This document shows positions 1-7,978 of a stretch of 64,000 bases of DNA, piece after piece (position 1 is the first letter of the stretch; each line of letters begins with the position of its first letter). The translations under genes were made by a program, and so were the position numbers. Source of the DNA: Gammaproteobacteria bacterium (GTDB lineage Bacteria > Pseudomonadota > Gammaproteobacteria > 21-64-14); the NCBI GenBank assembly GCA_027013145.1, contig JALUXX010000011.1, positions 124,001-188,000 of the forward strand. The letters run 5' to 3'. The notes below the pieces were generated by a model, which was given only the letters and a program-made list of their open reading frames with translations, searched no databases and was not told the origin of the DNA.

Positions 1-98
1 TCCCGGTCCGCGACAAGGTAGCTCGCGGGACCGGGTACGCGCAGCCGGAAGATCCTGCGCCCGGGGATCTCGAGCAGCGGTTCCAGCGGGTCGGTCAT
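1..98 (-). CDS. Unidentified protein, N-terminal fragment cut by the window edge
   Basis: The minus strand opens with ATG preceded by a strong GGGAGGAGGG ribosome site about seven bases upstream. It encodes about 32 residues beginning MTDPLEPLLEIPGRRIF before the window ends. The stretch has no signal peptide or recognisable motif, and I do not recognise the family. It diverges from the small gene that begins about 110 bases away. The ribosome site and open frame support a real gene; its function cannot be judged from this fragment. Confidence 0.5.
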   Translation of the reverse strand, partial: MTDPLEPLLEIPGRRIFRLRVPGPASYLVADR

Positions 99-144
99 CG
101 TGTCGCCCTCCTCCCGACGCCGGCCGCGGGCGGTCCTCCGCCGC

Positions 145-172
145 TTGACCCGGGCGCCAAGGGATCTACTAT
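145..172 (+). promoter_or_regulatory. Sigma-70-like promoter for the 83-aa gene
   Basis: TTGACC and TACTAT are separated by 16 bases, a near-consensus pair. The predicted transcript would start around base 179. This argues that the following gene starts at the GTG at 208, not at the ATG listed at 100 in the ORF track, which lies upstream of the promoter. Confidence 0.6.
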
Positions 173-207
173 TAGGGTTGGATCTGCAGGGCGCAAGCGG
201 GGCGGAC

Positions 208-459
208 GTGAAACTCGAGGACTACCTGGCGGGCTGCCGCGAGATCACCGCCTTCTGTACGCAGAACGGCTGGATCGACGGCGAGACCCTGCGCGTCGAC
301 GTGCTCGAACGCAGCGGGCCCTCGCTGCTCGCGGCGGTGACCTTCGAGGAAGTCCTCATGGAAGGCTCCGGTTGCGTCGCCGGGCGGGTCGGATGCTACG
401 GGCGCGTGCGCGTCACCGTCGACGAGAACGGCGACGTGCAGCGACTGGAGCCGCTCTGA
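208..459 (+). CDS. Small hypothetical protein, 83 aa
   Basis: The reading frame from GTG encodes VKLEDYLAGCREITAFCTQNGW and ends EPL. The product is a small acidic soluble protein with three or more cysteines (AGC, FCTQ, SGCVAGRVGCYG). It has no membrane segment or signal peptide. The start was chosen because a promoter lies at 145-172 and a weak GGGGCGGA ribosome site precedes the GTG; the ATG at 100 is upstream of that promoter. I do not recognise the family. A TetR-like gene follows 67 bases downstream on the same strand, so the two may be cotranscribed. Confidence 0.55.
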   Translation: MKLEDYLAGCREITAFCTQNGWIDGETLRVDVLERSGPSLLAAVTFEEVLMEGSGCVAGRVGCYGRVRVTVDENGDVQRLEPL

Positions 460-526
460 GGCTCGGGGGGGTGCCGGATCGGGCGCCCCTCCCCTGCTGC
501 GGGCGCGGAACGGCGGAGGACGGAGG

Positions 527-1198
527 ATGGCGCAACGGCGGGACGCGGGTGACCGGATCCTGGACGCGGCCCTGGAGATCGCCGAAACGGCGGGCTGGGA
601 GGCGGTCCGGGTCGCCGACGCCGCGCGTGCCGCGGACGTCGCGCCGGCGGACATACCGCTGTGGTATCGCGAGAAGGAAGATCTCGTCGACGCCTGGTTC
701 GCGCGCGCCGACCGCGCGCTGCTCGCACTGTCGGGCCAGCCGGAGTTTCAGGATCTTCCGCCGCGCGCACGGCTCCATCGCGCGGTGATGACGTGGCTGC
801 GGACCCTCGCGCCGCACCGGCGCGTCACCCGCCAGATGGTCCTCACGCGGCTGGAGCCGGGGCACGTCCACATCCAGTACCGCGCCCTGCTCGGGGTGAG
901 CCGGACGGTGCAATGGCTGCGCGAGGCCACGCGCCGCGACGCACGTTATCTGCTGCGTGCGCTGGAAGAGACGGCGCTCACGGCGGTCTTCCTCACGACC
1001 TTCACCTTCTGGCTCTGGGACGACTCGGCGGATTCGGTGCGCACCTCGCGGCTGCTCGACCGCCTGCTCATCGGGTCCGGGGGCTGCACGCCCGGTGCCC
1101 GGCGCCGACGCGGCACCGGACAGACCCCGCCCGCGCCGGCTGCGGCGGCCGGTTCGGAATCCCCCCCGGCGCACGATTCGCCGGCGGGCCCCGGCTGA
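527..1198 (+). CDS. TetR/COQ9-like family protein
   Basis: The 223-residue protein has an N-terminal helix-turn-helix of the TetR/AcrR type (residues about 8-55, RILDAALEIAETAGWEAVRV then WYREKEDLVDAWF). An all-helical ligand-binding-like domain follows. The pattern after the HTH (MTWLRTLAPHRRV, FLTTFTFWLWDDS) resembles the bacterial COQ9-like subgroup more than classical TetR repressors, so lipid binding is possible as well as DNA binding. The last 40 residues are low-complexity, rich in Pro, Ala and Gly. A GGAGG ribosome site precedes the ATG. The target is unknown; family call secure, function inferred. Confidence 0.75.
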   Translation: MAQRRDAGDRILDAALEIAETAGWEAVRVADAARAADVAPADIPLWYREKEDLVDAWFARADRALLALSGQPEFQDLPPRARLHRAVMTWLRTLAPHRRVTRQMVLTRLEPGHVHIQYRALLGVSRTVQWLREATRRDARYLLRALEETALTAVFLTTFTFWLWDDSADSVRTSRLLDRLLIGSGGCTPGARRRRGTGQTPPAPAAAAGSESPPAHDSPAGPG

Positions 1199-1240
1199 AG
1201 AGCGACCCGTGGCCTTCAGCGCGCCCCCAGCACCGGCGCC

Positions 1241-1406
1241 AGGAGCCTGTCGGACTTAGGCGTTCGTAGCCAGGCGGCGGGAGATCGGGGACGGTCTTGC
1301 GATCGTTTGAGGCGAATAGTGGTCACTATTTAACGAGAACGATCGGGAAAAAAGGGACCGATCTTTTACCGCCGCAGCAGAAGGAGCCTAAATCCGACAG
1401 GCTCCT
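1241..1406. mobile_element. MITE-like element, 166 bp, 20-bp terminal inverted repeats
   Basis: The ends AGGAGCCTGTCGGACTTAGG and CCTAAATCCGACAGGCTCCT are inverted repeats matching at 19 of 20 positions. The interior is highly structured. CGATCGTT pairs with AACGATCG, and inside that AATAGTG pairs with CACTATT around a two-base centre. A second hairpin, GATCGG...CCGATC followed by TTTT, looks like a plus-strand terminator. There is no coding capacity. No target-site duplication is obvious, so the exact boundary could differ by a few bases. The right end overlaps the 3' end of marC and supplies its stop codon. Confidence 0.7.
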
Positions 1407-2011
1407 AACCCGTTGAGGACGAACTGCACCGCCAGGGCGGCGAGCACCAGCCCCAGCAGCCGGCTGATCACGTTCGCACCCGTCTCCCCCAGCCAGCGCA
1501 TCAGACGATCGGCGGCGCGCAGCGCGGCGTAGGTCATCGCCAGCACCGCGGCCAGCACCCCGAAGACCACGGCGTAGGTCGCCGCGTCGACCCCGCTCCG
1601 GGTGAGCACCAGGAGCACCGTCGTCAACGCACCCGGGCCCGCGATCAGCGGGAAGGCAAGCGGGAAGACCGAGATGTCGGACCGTCGCGCCGCCTCGCGC
1701 TGTTCGGCGGGCGTGGCCGAACGCAGTCCGGACTGGCGCGCGAAGACCATGTCGATGGCGAGCAGGAACAGCAGCACGCCGCCCGCGATCTGAAACGCCG
1801 GCAGACCCACCCCGAGGGCGCCGAGCAGGCGCCGGCCGGCGACGGCGAACCCCACCAGGATGGCACCGGCCAGCAGCACCGCCCGACCGGCCACACGTGC
1901 GCGCTCGGGCGCGGACATGCCCTGCGAAAGGGCGCCGAACATCGGGGCGAGCCCGACCGGGTCGATCACCACGAGCAGCAGGATGAACGTATTGACCACC
2001 AGGCCCGACAT
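1388..2011 (-). CDS. MarC/UPF0056 family membrane protein
   Basis: This 207-residue inner-membrane protein has about six hydrophobic segments and MarC-family landmarks: FILLLVVIDPVGLAPMF near the N-terminus and FPLAFPLIAGPGALTTVLLVL in the middle. The family's transport role is unresolved. I chose the ATG at MSGLVVNTF because that is where family members begin; the longer ORF adds only a charged leader. The last residues, GACRI and the TAG stop, are encoded by the terminal repeat of the adjacent MITE-like element. The C-terminus has therefore probably been reshaped by insertion, though the conserved core looks complete. Confidence 0.85.
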   Translation of the reverse strand: MSGLVVNTFILLLVVIDPVGLAPMFGALSQGMSAPERARVAGRAVLLAGAILVGFAVAGRRLLGALGVGLPAFQIAGGVLLFLLAIDMVFARQSGLRSATPAEQREAARRSDISVFPLAFPLIAGPGALTTVLLVLTRSGVDAATYAVVFGVLAAVLAMTYAALRAADRLMRWLGETGANVISRLLGLVLAALAVQFVLNGLGACRI

Positions 2012-2046
2012 GGCGTGCCTTTCGCGAGCGGACGGAAAAACCCGGG

Positions 2047-2075
2047 TTGCCAACCCCCGGAGGAGGACCTATAAC
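2047..2075 (+). promoter_or_regulatory. Sigma-70-like promoter for the DUF6763 gene
   Basis: TTGCCA and TATAAC are separated by exactly 17 bases, with the DUF6763 start codon about 75 bases downstream. The -35 box lies in a GC-rich imperfect palindrome that borders the divergent marC gene. Confidence 0.6.
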
Positions 2076-2149
2076 TTACCCTAGCCCGCGACGCCGTGAC
2101 ACCGGCGCCGGGCACCCTCCGACGAGCCAGCCCACGGAGAGCCGGCGCG

Positions 2150-2437
2150 ATGTCCGAGGATTTCGACCCGCGAGTGGGGGACTGGTACCGGACCCGGGAC
2201 GGGGCCGCGTTCGAGGTCGTGGCGGTCGACGAGGAAGACGGTACGGTGGAGATTCAGCACTTCGACGCCACCGTCGAGGAGGTCGACCTCGAGACTTGGT
2301 CCGATCTCGATCTCGAGCCCATCGAGCCGCCCGAGGACTGGTCGGGCCCCCTGGACATCGAGCGCGAGGACTACGGCGTCGATCTCGGCGCCGCCGGCCA
2401 CGACGAGTGGGCCAATCCCCTCGACGAGTTCGACTGA
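2150..2437 (+). CDS. DUF6763 family protein
   Basis: This 95-residue, strongly acidic soluble protein matches the small proteobacterial DUF6763 family. It shows the VGDWYRTRDG start, the EVVAVDEEDGTVEIQHFD core and the ETWSDLDLEPIEPPEDWSGP segment. The function of the family is unknown. The start is the ATG of MSEDFDP, preceded by GGAGAG. The upstream ATG at 2096 in the ORF track would add an arginine-rich leader not expected for the family. A good promoter lies about 75 bases upstream. Confidence 0.85.
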   Translation: MSEDFDPRVGDWYRTRDGAAFEVVAVDEEDGTVEIQHFDATVEEVDLETWSDLDLEPIEPPEDWSGPLDIEREDYGVDLGAAGHDEWANPLDEFD

Positions 2438-2543
2438 AGGCACGCGCCCGGTCGCGGCGCCCCCAGGCCCGCGTACCACGATCCACCATAACATTCTGTA
2501 ATTTCTATATAAATATCGGCCGACCCCGTCGCCGCCGCTGCAC

Positions 2544-2549
2544 TATACT
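2544..2549 (+). promoter_or_regulatory. Probable -10 element for the DUF1269-like gene
   Basis: TATACT lies about 60 bases upstream of the start codon. It is preceded by an unusually AT-rich tract for this genome (TTCTATATAAATATCGG) that could act as an UP-like element. The -35 (CGACCC at 17 bases) is poor, so this is a moderate call. Confidence 0.45.
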
Positions 2550-2611
2550 TGCAAGAGGGGGGGGCGGCCCGGACGTGTCGCGCCCGGGGATGAGGACGGA
2601 AGGAGGTCGTT

Positions 2612-3124
2612 ATGCGCAGACGACTGTATTTCCTGTTGCCCGATACCGGCCACACCCGCGGTGTGGTCAATGATCTGCTCCTGGCACGCATCGAAGCGAG
2701 GCATATCCACGTGCTGGCGCGCGACGGCACGGCGCTGGACGACCTGCCGGAGGCGAGCCTGTTCCAGAAAAGCGACTTCGTCCACGGTGTGGAGCAGGGC
2801 CTCGCACTCGGCGGCCTTACCGGCGCCATCGTCGGTGTCATCATGATGGCGCTCGCGCCCCGCGGCGTCGACCTCAACGGTCTGGCGGTGCTCACCATGG
2901 CGCTGGCCGGCGCCGTGGTCGGCGGCTGGGCCTCGGGAATGATCGCCACCGACGTGCCCAACACCCGGCTCCGGCGCTTCAAGGCGGCGCTCGAGGAAGG
3001 GCGTGTGCTGCTGATGGTCGATGTGCCCAAGGGCCGCGTGGACGAGATCGATGCCCTCGTCCGCAGTCATCACCCCGAGGCCGGCATCCACGGCACGGAG
3101 CCGACGATCCCGGCCTTTCCATAA
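2612..3124 (+). CDS. DUF1269-like membrane protein with glycine-rich core
   Basis: The 170-residue protein starts after an ideal GGAAGGAGGT ribosome site. The N-terminal part ([37 protein letters not shown]) and C-terminal part ([20 protein letters not shown]) are soluble. They flank two glycine-rich hydrophobic segments (residues about 67-85 and 93-115, [19 protein letters not shown]) that resemble a glycine-zipper hairpin. This layout fits DUF1269-type proteins, whose function is uncharacterised. It lies between DUF6763 and endonuclease V with its own promoter and a terminator-like hairpin after it. Confidence 0.7.
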   Translation: MRRRLYFLLPDTGHTRGVVNDLLLARIEARHIHVLARDGTALDDLPEASLFQKSDFVHGVEQGLALGGLTGAIVGVIMMALAPRGVDLNGLAVLTMALAGAVVGGWASGMIATDVPNTRLRRFKAALEEGRVLLMVDVPKGRVDEIDALVRSHHPEAGIHGTEPTIPAFP

Positions 3125-3176
3125 CCACGAAAGCGGCCGGCGCAGCCGGTCCGCGGGAGCCCTCCCGCGTTTCCCG

Positions 3177-3210
3177 CCCCCGGCGTCTTCCCCGGACGCC
3201 GGGGGCCTTC
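3177..3210 (+). terminator. Hairpin terminator after the DUF1269-like gene
   Basis: CCCCCGGCGTC and GACGCCGGGGG form an 11-bp perfect stem around a 7-base loop. The sequence after it (CCTTCTC) is only moderately T-rich. It lies about 50 bases after the stop codon and before nfi. Confidence 0.55.
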
Positions 3211-3270
3211 TCCCGCAACCGAAACCCGCAGGCGGTCCCGTGTGCGCCGCCGCGCTGCTACGATCGGGTG

Positions 3271-3960
3271 ATGCCGCCGCGAAAGCCGGACAAACCGCAA
3301 GCACCGGACCTCGCACACCGCTGGGATGTGACCCCGCGCGAGGCGGTACTCATCCAGCGGCGCCTGCGCCGCCACGTCGAGATGCGGGACCGGCTCGACG
3401 GCCCGATCCGCTTCGTGGCCGGGATCGACGTCGGCTTCGAGAGCGGGGGGACGGTGACCCGGGCCGCGGTGGCCGTGCTGCGCTTTCCGGATCTCGACCC
3501 GTGGGAGCGCGCGGTGGCGCGTTGCCCGACGCGCTTCCCGTATGTGCCCGGGCTGCTGTCGTTCCGCGAGATCCCGGCGGTGCTCGACGCGCTCGGGCGC
3601 CTGCGCACGCGGCCCGACCTGATCCTGTGCGACGCGCACGGATACGCTCATCCGCGCCGCTTCGGGCTCGCCTGCCACCTCGGACTGCTCATCGACCGGC
3701 CGGTGATCGGGGTGGCGAAGTCGCGCCTGACCGGGCACCACGGGGAACCACCTGCGCCGCGCGGGTCGTGGGTCCCCCTGGAGGACGCCGGCGAGGTCAT
3801 CGGCGCCGTCGTGCGCACGCGCAGCGGCGTGCGTCCGGTCTATGTGTCGGTGGGTCATCGCGTCGCCCTGCCGACGGCCATCGAGTACACGCTGGCGTGC
3901 GCGCCCCGCTATCGCCTGCCGGAGACCACGCGTCAAGCCCATCGCCTGGCCTCCGGGTGA
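3271..3960 (+). CDS. nfi: Endonuclease V (deoxyinosine 3'-endonuclease)
   Basis: Endonuclease V nicks DNA one base 3' of deoxyinosine, starting repair of deaminated adenine. The 229-residue product has the family's [10 protein letters not shown] motif with the first catalytic aspartate and [20 protein letters not shown], the substrate-recognition PYIPG-like motif. It also has [22 protein letters not shown] with the second acidic residue, and the GVAKSRLTG lysine region. The length matches the family. The ATG at 3271 was preferred; a GTG immediately before it is also possible. No operon partner is evident. Confidence 0.93.
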   Translation: MPPRKPDKPQAPDLAHRWDVTPREAVLIQRRLRRHVEMRDRLDGPIRFVAGIDVGFESGGTVTRAAVAVLRFPDLDPWERAVARCPTRFPYVPGLLSFREIPAVLDALGRLRTRPDLILCDAHGYAHPRRFGLACHLGLLIDRPVIGVAKSRLTGHHGEPPAPRGSWVPLEDAGEVIGAVVRTRSGVRPVYVSVGHRVALPTAIEYTLACAPRYRLPETTRQAHRLASG

Positions 3961-4010
3961 GCGCCCGCGCCGCCGGCCGCCGCACGGCGCCATCCCGTAA
4001 GCGCCGCGGG

Positions 4011-4826
4011 TCATTCGCCCATCTGCAGGAGCAGGCCGCGCCGCCGGGCGACGCGGAAGGCGGCCAGGAACACTGCGGCACCGGCGGTGAGGTAGACGAC
4101 ATTGAGCAGCGCCGCGTGGACAAGCAGCGCACCGCGGAAGCTGTGCTCGAGGATCAGGGCGCGCATGCCCTCGAACACGTAGCTCGAGGGCAGCGCCAGG
4201 GCGATCGCCTGCAGCCAGTGCGGCAGCACCGCAATGGGATAGTAGACCCCGCTCACGGGCTGCACCGCGAAGATCGCCACCCACGCGAGACTCTCGGCCC
4301 CGAGCCCGTAGCGCAGCACGAGGCTCGCCACCACCAGCCCGATCCCCCAGGCCATGATCAGCAGGTTGGCGAAGAAGGCGATCAGGGGCAGCCCCAGCCC
4401 GAAGATCGAAAAGTGATAGAGCGGGATCGCCAGCAGCGCCGCGGTTCCGACGCCGATCAGGGTCCGGATCAGGCTGATGACCAGGAGCGCGCACACCAGT
4501 TCGTAGGGTCGCAGCGGACTGACGAACAGGTGCCCGAGGTTGCGCGAGTACATCTCCTCCATGAACGGCAGCGAGATCCCGAGCTGGCCGCGAAAGAGCA
4601 CATCCCAGAGGAGCACCGCCGAGAGCAGGATGCCGGAGGCCCGCGCGAGCCAGGTGCTGTGCGCGACGAAGAAGACGGTGATGAACCCCCACAGGATCAT
4701 CTGCACCGTGGGCCAGTAGGCGAGTTCCAGCACGCGCGGCCACGACCCGCGCAGCAGGTACACGTAGCGCATCACCATGGCGGCCACGCGCCCGGGCGAA
4801 AACGCGCGGCCTGCCGTCCCGCTCAC
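4011..4826 (-). CDS. ABC-2 type transporter permease
   Basis: The 271-residue membrane protein has about six hydrophobic segments and the ABC-2 exporter signature region (VQPVSGVYYPIAVLPHWLQAIALALPSSYVFEGMR). It is the membrane half of an export system whose ATPase is encoded immediately upstream. The GTG start codon overlaps the ATPase stop codon (GTGA), implying translational coupling and one-to-one production. The substrate is not predictable; relatives include DrrB- and NodJ-type exporters of lipids, drugs or oligosaccharides. Confidence 0.88.
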   Translation of the reverse strand: MSGTAGRAFSPGRVAAMVMRYVYLLRGSWPRVLELAYWPTVQMILWGFITVFFVAHSTWLARASGILLSAVLLWDVLFRGQLGISLPFMEEMYSRNLGHLFVSPLRPYELVCALLVISLIRTLIGVGTAALLAIPLYHFSIFGLGLPLIAFFANLLIMAWGIGLVVASLVLRYGLGAESLAWVAIFAVQPVSGVYYPIAVLPHWLQAIALALPSSYVFEGMRALILEHSFRGALLVHAALLNVVYLTAGAAVFLAAFRVARRRGLLLQMGE

Positions 4827-5584
4827 GACAGCGCCCGCTGCACCGGCCCGGGGGCACCGGTGCCGCGCGCCATGTCGAGAAAGACCTGTTCGAGGTCCGC
4901 GCGCCCGTAGCGGGCCATCAGGTCGCGGGGGGCGCCCTCCCCCACGATGCGGCCGGCGCGCATCATCAGGACGTGATCACAGATCCGCTCCACCTCGACC
5001 ATGTTGTGCGAGGCCAGCAGCACGGTCGCACCGCTGTGCCGCCGGTACTCGAGCAGATAGCGGCGCACACGATCGGCGGTGTCGGGGTCGAGCGATGCGG
5101 TCGGCTCGTCGAGCAGCAGGACCCGGGGGCGGTTGAGCAGCGCCTTGGCGAGCGCGACCCGCGTGCGCTGTCCGGCGGATAGGCTCCGGTAGGGGCGTTT
5201 CAGGAAGGGCTCGAAATCGAGGTCGCGGGCGAGTTCCGCGATGCGCTCCGTCCGTCTCCGCAGGCCGTAGAGGCGCGCGTACACCGAGAGGTTCTCCGCG
5301 ACCGTGAGCCGTTGCGGCAGGTCGACATAGGGCGAGGAGAAGTTCATGAACGGGAGGACGCGGTAGCGGTGGCGGAGCAGGTCCACGCCGAGGATGCGGA
5401 TCGCGCCCGCGGTCGGGGTGAGCAGGCCGAGCAGCATCGACAGGGTTGTGGTCTTGCCGGCCCCGTTACCGCCGAGCAGCCCGCACAAGGCGCCCGCCCC
5501 GACGGCGAAACTCACCGCATCGACGGCCAGGACCTCCCCGAAACGACGGCTCACCGCCTGCGCCTCGATCACCGGTCCACCCAT
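4823..5584 (-). CDS. ABC transporter ATP-binding protein
   Basis: This 253-residue nucleotide-binding subunit has all ABC motifs in order: Walker A GGNGAGKTTT (residues about 38-47), signature LSAGQ, Walker B VLLLDEPT and the H-loop SHN. The C-terminal part (ADLEQVFLDMARG) is typical of DrrA/CcmA-like export ATPases. I chose the ATG of MGGPVIEAQ, because the much longer ORF upstream is an arginine-rich shadow. It is coupled to the permease by a stop/start overlap, forming a two-gene export operon. Confidence 0.9.
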   Translation of the reverse strand: MGGPVIEAQAVSRRFGEVLAVDAVSFAVGAGALCGLLGGNGAGKTTTLSMLLGLLTPTAGAIRILGVDLLRHRYRVLPFMNFSSPYVDLPQRLTVAENLSVYARLYGLRRRTERIAELARDLDFEPFLKRPYRSLSAGQRTRVALAKALLNRPRVLLLDEPTASLDPDTADRVRRYLLEYRRHSGATVLLASHNMVEVERICDHVLMMRAGRIVGEGAPRDLMARYGRADLEQVFLDMARGTGAPGPVQRALS

Positions 5585-5771
5585 CCGCCGCACCGCCCAC
5601 CGCCGAACCGGGCCCAGAATACCATGGCGCGCGGCGCGGCCCCGGGCGCGGGGGACGCCGCGCCCAGGTGTCACGGGGATGGGGGAAATGCGGGTTAGGG
5701 AGCGCTCGCGCCCGGGGACCAGCGGGCGCGGGACATCGCGGACGGCCGTGCGGGCGCAGAGGTCCGCCCGA

Positions 5772-6296
5772 TCACGACTCCCGCGCGGCGTCCTCGGCCG
5801 CGGCCCGCGAATACACGGCCAGGACCTCCCAGAACCCCGCCTGCGCCGGGTCCTTGCGCATCCCCAGCAGGCCCTCGCGGGAGGCCTTGGCGAGGAACTC
5901 CTGGGCGTCCGGGTTGCCGCCTTCGGCGGCGCGCTCGTACCAGCGCAGCGCCTCGGCGTCGTCCTGCGGCAGCCCGCGACCTTCGGCGTAGAGGGTGCCG
6001 AGATTGGCCTGTGCACCGGTATGCCCGCGGCTCGCGGCACTCATGAACCAGCGCGCGGCGAGCACTTCGTTGCGTGCCACGCCGTGACCGGTGGCATAGA
6101 GAAACCCGAGCGCGTTCTGGGCGTCTGGGTGGCCGAGCATGGCCGCGCGCCGGTAGCGCTGGTAGGCCGCACCCGGATCGGCGCATACGCCGATGCCCAA
6201 CTCGTAGCGCCGCCCTTCCTGGTAGTGCATCTGCGCCCGGTCCGGCGCGCCCGCCTCCTCCTCGTGCCGCAGTTGCGGTCCGCCGTTGGTCTGCAT
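5772..6296 (-). CDS. Sel1-repeat (TPR-like) protein
   Basis: The 174-residue protein contains at least three Sel1-like repeats, seen as AYQRYRRAAMLGHPDAQNALGFLYATGHGV, AARWFMSAASRGHTGAQANLGTLYAEGRGL and ALRWYERAAEGGNPDAQEFLAKASREGL. Such repeats form a helical scaffold for protein-protein contacts. There is no signal peptide, so a cytoplasmic adaptor role is likely. The partner is unknown and neighbouring genes give no clue. Confidence 0.85.
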   Translation of the reverse strand: MQTNGGPQLRHEEEAGAPDRAQMHYQEGRRYELGIGVCADPGAAYQRYRRAAMLGHPDAQNALGFLYATGHGVARNEVLAARWFMSAASRGHTGAQANLGTLYAEGRGLPQDDAEALRWYERAAEGGNPDAQEFLAKASREGLLGMRKDPAQAGFWEVLAVYSRAAAEDAARES

Positions 6297-6566
6297 GGCC
6301 CTCGGTCCTCCCGTGACTTCCCCGACCGAGGAGGCCTCTCCCGGGCCCCGCTACGGCGGAATTCGGTTGACGGTCTCGGGCGCTCCCTGCCGCCACCGCA
6401 TAACGCCACTTTTTCGGAGGTTCCCTGTGGAACGGCGCACGCGGACTTCGTGTCCCAGGTCACATTTTGCGTACGCGCCCTGGTTGAAGCATTTCCCGTG
6501 CCAAACAGGATGAAGGCTTGCGCAACAGACAGTTAAGCGAATCCGGGGACCAGGGCCGCGGGCGAA

Positions 6567-6599
6567 GGTGACGGGGCGCGTCAGGTTCTGCCCGTCACC
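6567..6599 (-). terminator. Terminator-like hairpin at the end of the Rieske gene
   Basis: GGTGACGGG and CCCGTCACC form a 9-bp perfect stem with a 15-base loop. The stop codon of the minus-strand Rieske gene lies inside the upstream arm. There is no T-run, so termination may be Rho-assisted. The rest of the gap toward the Sel1 gene (about 300 bases) shows no gene or clear promoter. Confidence 0.4.
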
Positions 6600-6969
6600 G
6601 GCCACCGGGGGCGTCAGCGGGGGGCCCGGAGGGGTCAAGGAAGAGGACGCCGGCGCGGAGCACGACGCGCACCGGGGTCAGGGGGCGGCCGGCGCAGGGC
6701 CCGCGGACACACAGCCCGTCGCCGATCCGGAACAGGGCGTCGTGATTGGCGCACTGGATCAGGGAGCCGTCAACGGACAGGAAGCGATCGGGGACCCAGT
6801 CCAGCGGCGCGCCGGTGTGCGGACAGCGGTTGAGGTAGCCGTGCACGCCGCCCGCGTGCAAGACGACGAACAGATCGACCTCTCGCCCGCCGACGCTTGC
6901 GCGGAATCCCTTGGCGCCGCCGCTCGCGACGACCTCCTCGAGATCCCCGAGCCGCACGCGCCCGCTCAC
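6595..6969 (-). CDS. Small Rieske [2Fe-2S] protein
   Basis: The 124-residue protein carries one Rieske cluster site: CPHTGAPLDW (C-x-H) and, about 17 residues on, CANHDALF (C-x2-H). The fold resembles ferredoxin components of dioxygenases or NirD-like proteins, so electron transfer is the likely role. The GTG start (VSGRVRLGDLEEV) overlaps the stop codon of the upstream sugar kinase gene as GTGA. The longer ORF-track start lies inside that gene and was rejected. A sugar kinase partner is unusual; no oxygenase is nearby. Confidence 0.82.
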   Translation of the reverse strand: MSGRVRLGDLEEVVASGGAKGFRASVGGREVDLFVVLHAGGVHGYLNRCPHTGAPLDWVPDRFLSVDGSLIQCANHDALFRIGDGLCVRGPCAGRPLTPVRVVLRAGVLFLDPSGPPADAPGGR

Positions 6970-7853
6970 GGCCGGTCGCACGCGCGGGCCAGTCCTTCGA
7001 TCCCCTCCCGGCCGCACTTGGCGCCGGCGAGCCGGCATCCCCACGCCAGCGTGTCCCGGAGCCCGAGGCCGCGCAGACCGGCGTCGATCACCCCCGCGTT
7101 GAAAACGTCACCGGCGCCGAGGGTGTCCACGGCGCGGGGCACCGCCGCGGCCGGGACCCGTACCGCCCGGCCGTCGGGCGCGAGCCCCGCCGCGCCCTGC
7201 GCCCCCCACGCGCACACGAGATGCGCACGCGGGGCCAGGGGGCGCACCGTACGCAGGAACTCCGCCGGATCCTCCTGGCCGCAGGCGCGCGCGTAGGCGC
7301 GCGAGAACAACAGCCAGTCGGCGCGCCCGTAGGCGGCCTCGATGCCGGGGCGCGGCTTCTCGATCTCCACCGAGCGGACGGCGCGGGGATTGCGCGCGTG
7401 CGCGCGATCGAGCATCGGGACCAGCTCCGCGACGTTGCGGCCCTCGAAGTGCAGCCAGTCGTACGCGGCCGGATCGAGGCGCTCGAAATCGGCGCACCCG
7501 AATTCGGGCAGGCTGCGGTGATGGACGATCGTCCGCGTACCCGCCCCGGGATGCACCAGCACGCAGGATGTCGGCGGCGGGACACCGGCACACCGGCGGC
7601 TGGGGCCCGTATCGACCGCGTGGCGCTCCAGGGCCCGCTCGATCGGGGTCGCCTCCGGCGCGTCCGCGAGGACGGCGGCGAGCGCGCAGCGGTGGCCGAG
7701 CTGGCTCAGGACCATGAGCGTGGTGGCGGCGTTGCCGCCGCAGCGCACGGAATACGCCGCGGCGCGCATTTCGACGTCCTCCCCCGGGTATTCGTCGACG
7801 ACGAACACGTGATCCACCACCGCCACACCGACCGCAAGCACTTGCGCCATCAT
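6966..7853 (-). CDS. PfkB-family sugar kinase, ketohexokinase-like
   Basis: This 295-residue ribokinase-fold enzyme would phosphorylate a sugar or sugar-like substrate. The N-terminal pattern VDEYPGEDVEMRAAAYSVRCGGNAATT resembles ketohexokinases, with the GGNA sugar-binding glycines. The C-terminal DTLGAGDVFNAGVI holds the PfkB signature 2 with the catalytic aspartate (GAGD). The start is one of two adjacent ATGs after GGGGGCGA. It is translationally coupled to the following Rieske gene. Fructose or a related ketose is the best substrate guess, but other PfkB specificities remain possible. Confidence 0.83.
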   Translation of the reverse strand: MMAQVLAVGVAVVDHVFVVDEYPGEDVEMRAAAYSVRCGGNAATTLMVLSQLGHRCALAAVLADAPEATPIERALERHAVDTGPSRRCAGVPPPTSCVLVHPGAGTRTIVHHRSLPEFGCADFERLDPAAYDWLHFEGRNVAELVPMLDRAHARNPRAVRSVEIEKPRPGIEAAYGRADWLLFSRAYARACGQEDPAEFLRTVRPLAPRAHLVCAWGAQGAAGLAPDGRAVRVPAAAVPRAVDTLGAGDVFNAGVIDAGLRGLGLRDTLAWGCRLAGAKCGREGIEGLARACDRP

Positions 7854-7978
7854 TCGCCCCCGAACCGCCGGCCCATGGCTGCGCCTGGCGCCGGTCGCGC
7901 CGGCCACGTGGCTGGCGCATCCATCCACGCTTCCGTACCATACGCCCAACCGCGGCCCCGAGCCCGGACGGACCCCCG

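Noticed and set aside
2036-2060. Terminator-like hairpin with T-run on the minus strand just upstream of marC
   Set aside because: The stem is weak and bulged, no minus-strand gene ends there, and the sequence is better explained by the DUF6763 promoter.
2096-2437. Longer start for DUF6763 at 2096
   Set aside because: The added arginine-rich leader is unlike the family, and GGAGAG is correctly placed for the ATG at 2150.
3021-4910. 629-aa plus-strand ORF and 595-aa minus-strand ORF across nfi and the ABC permease
   Set aside because: Both are arginine/proline-rich out-of-frame translations of DUF1269, nfi and the ABC genes.
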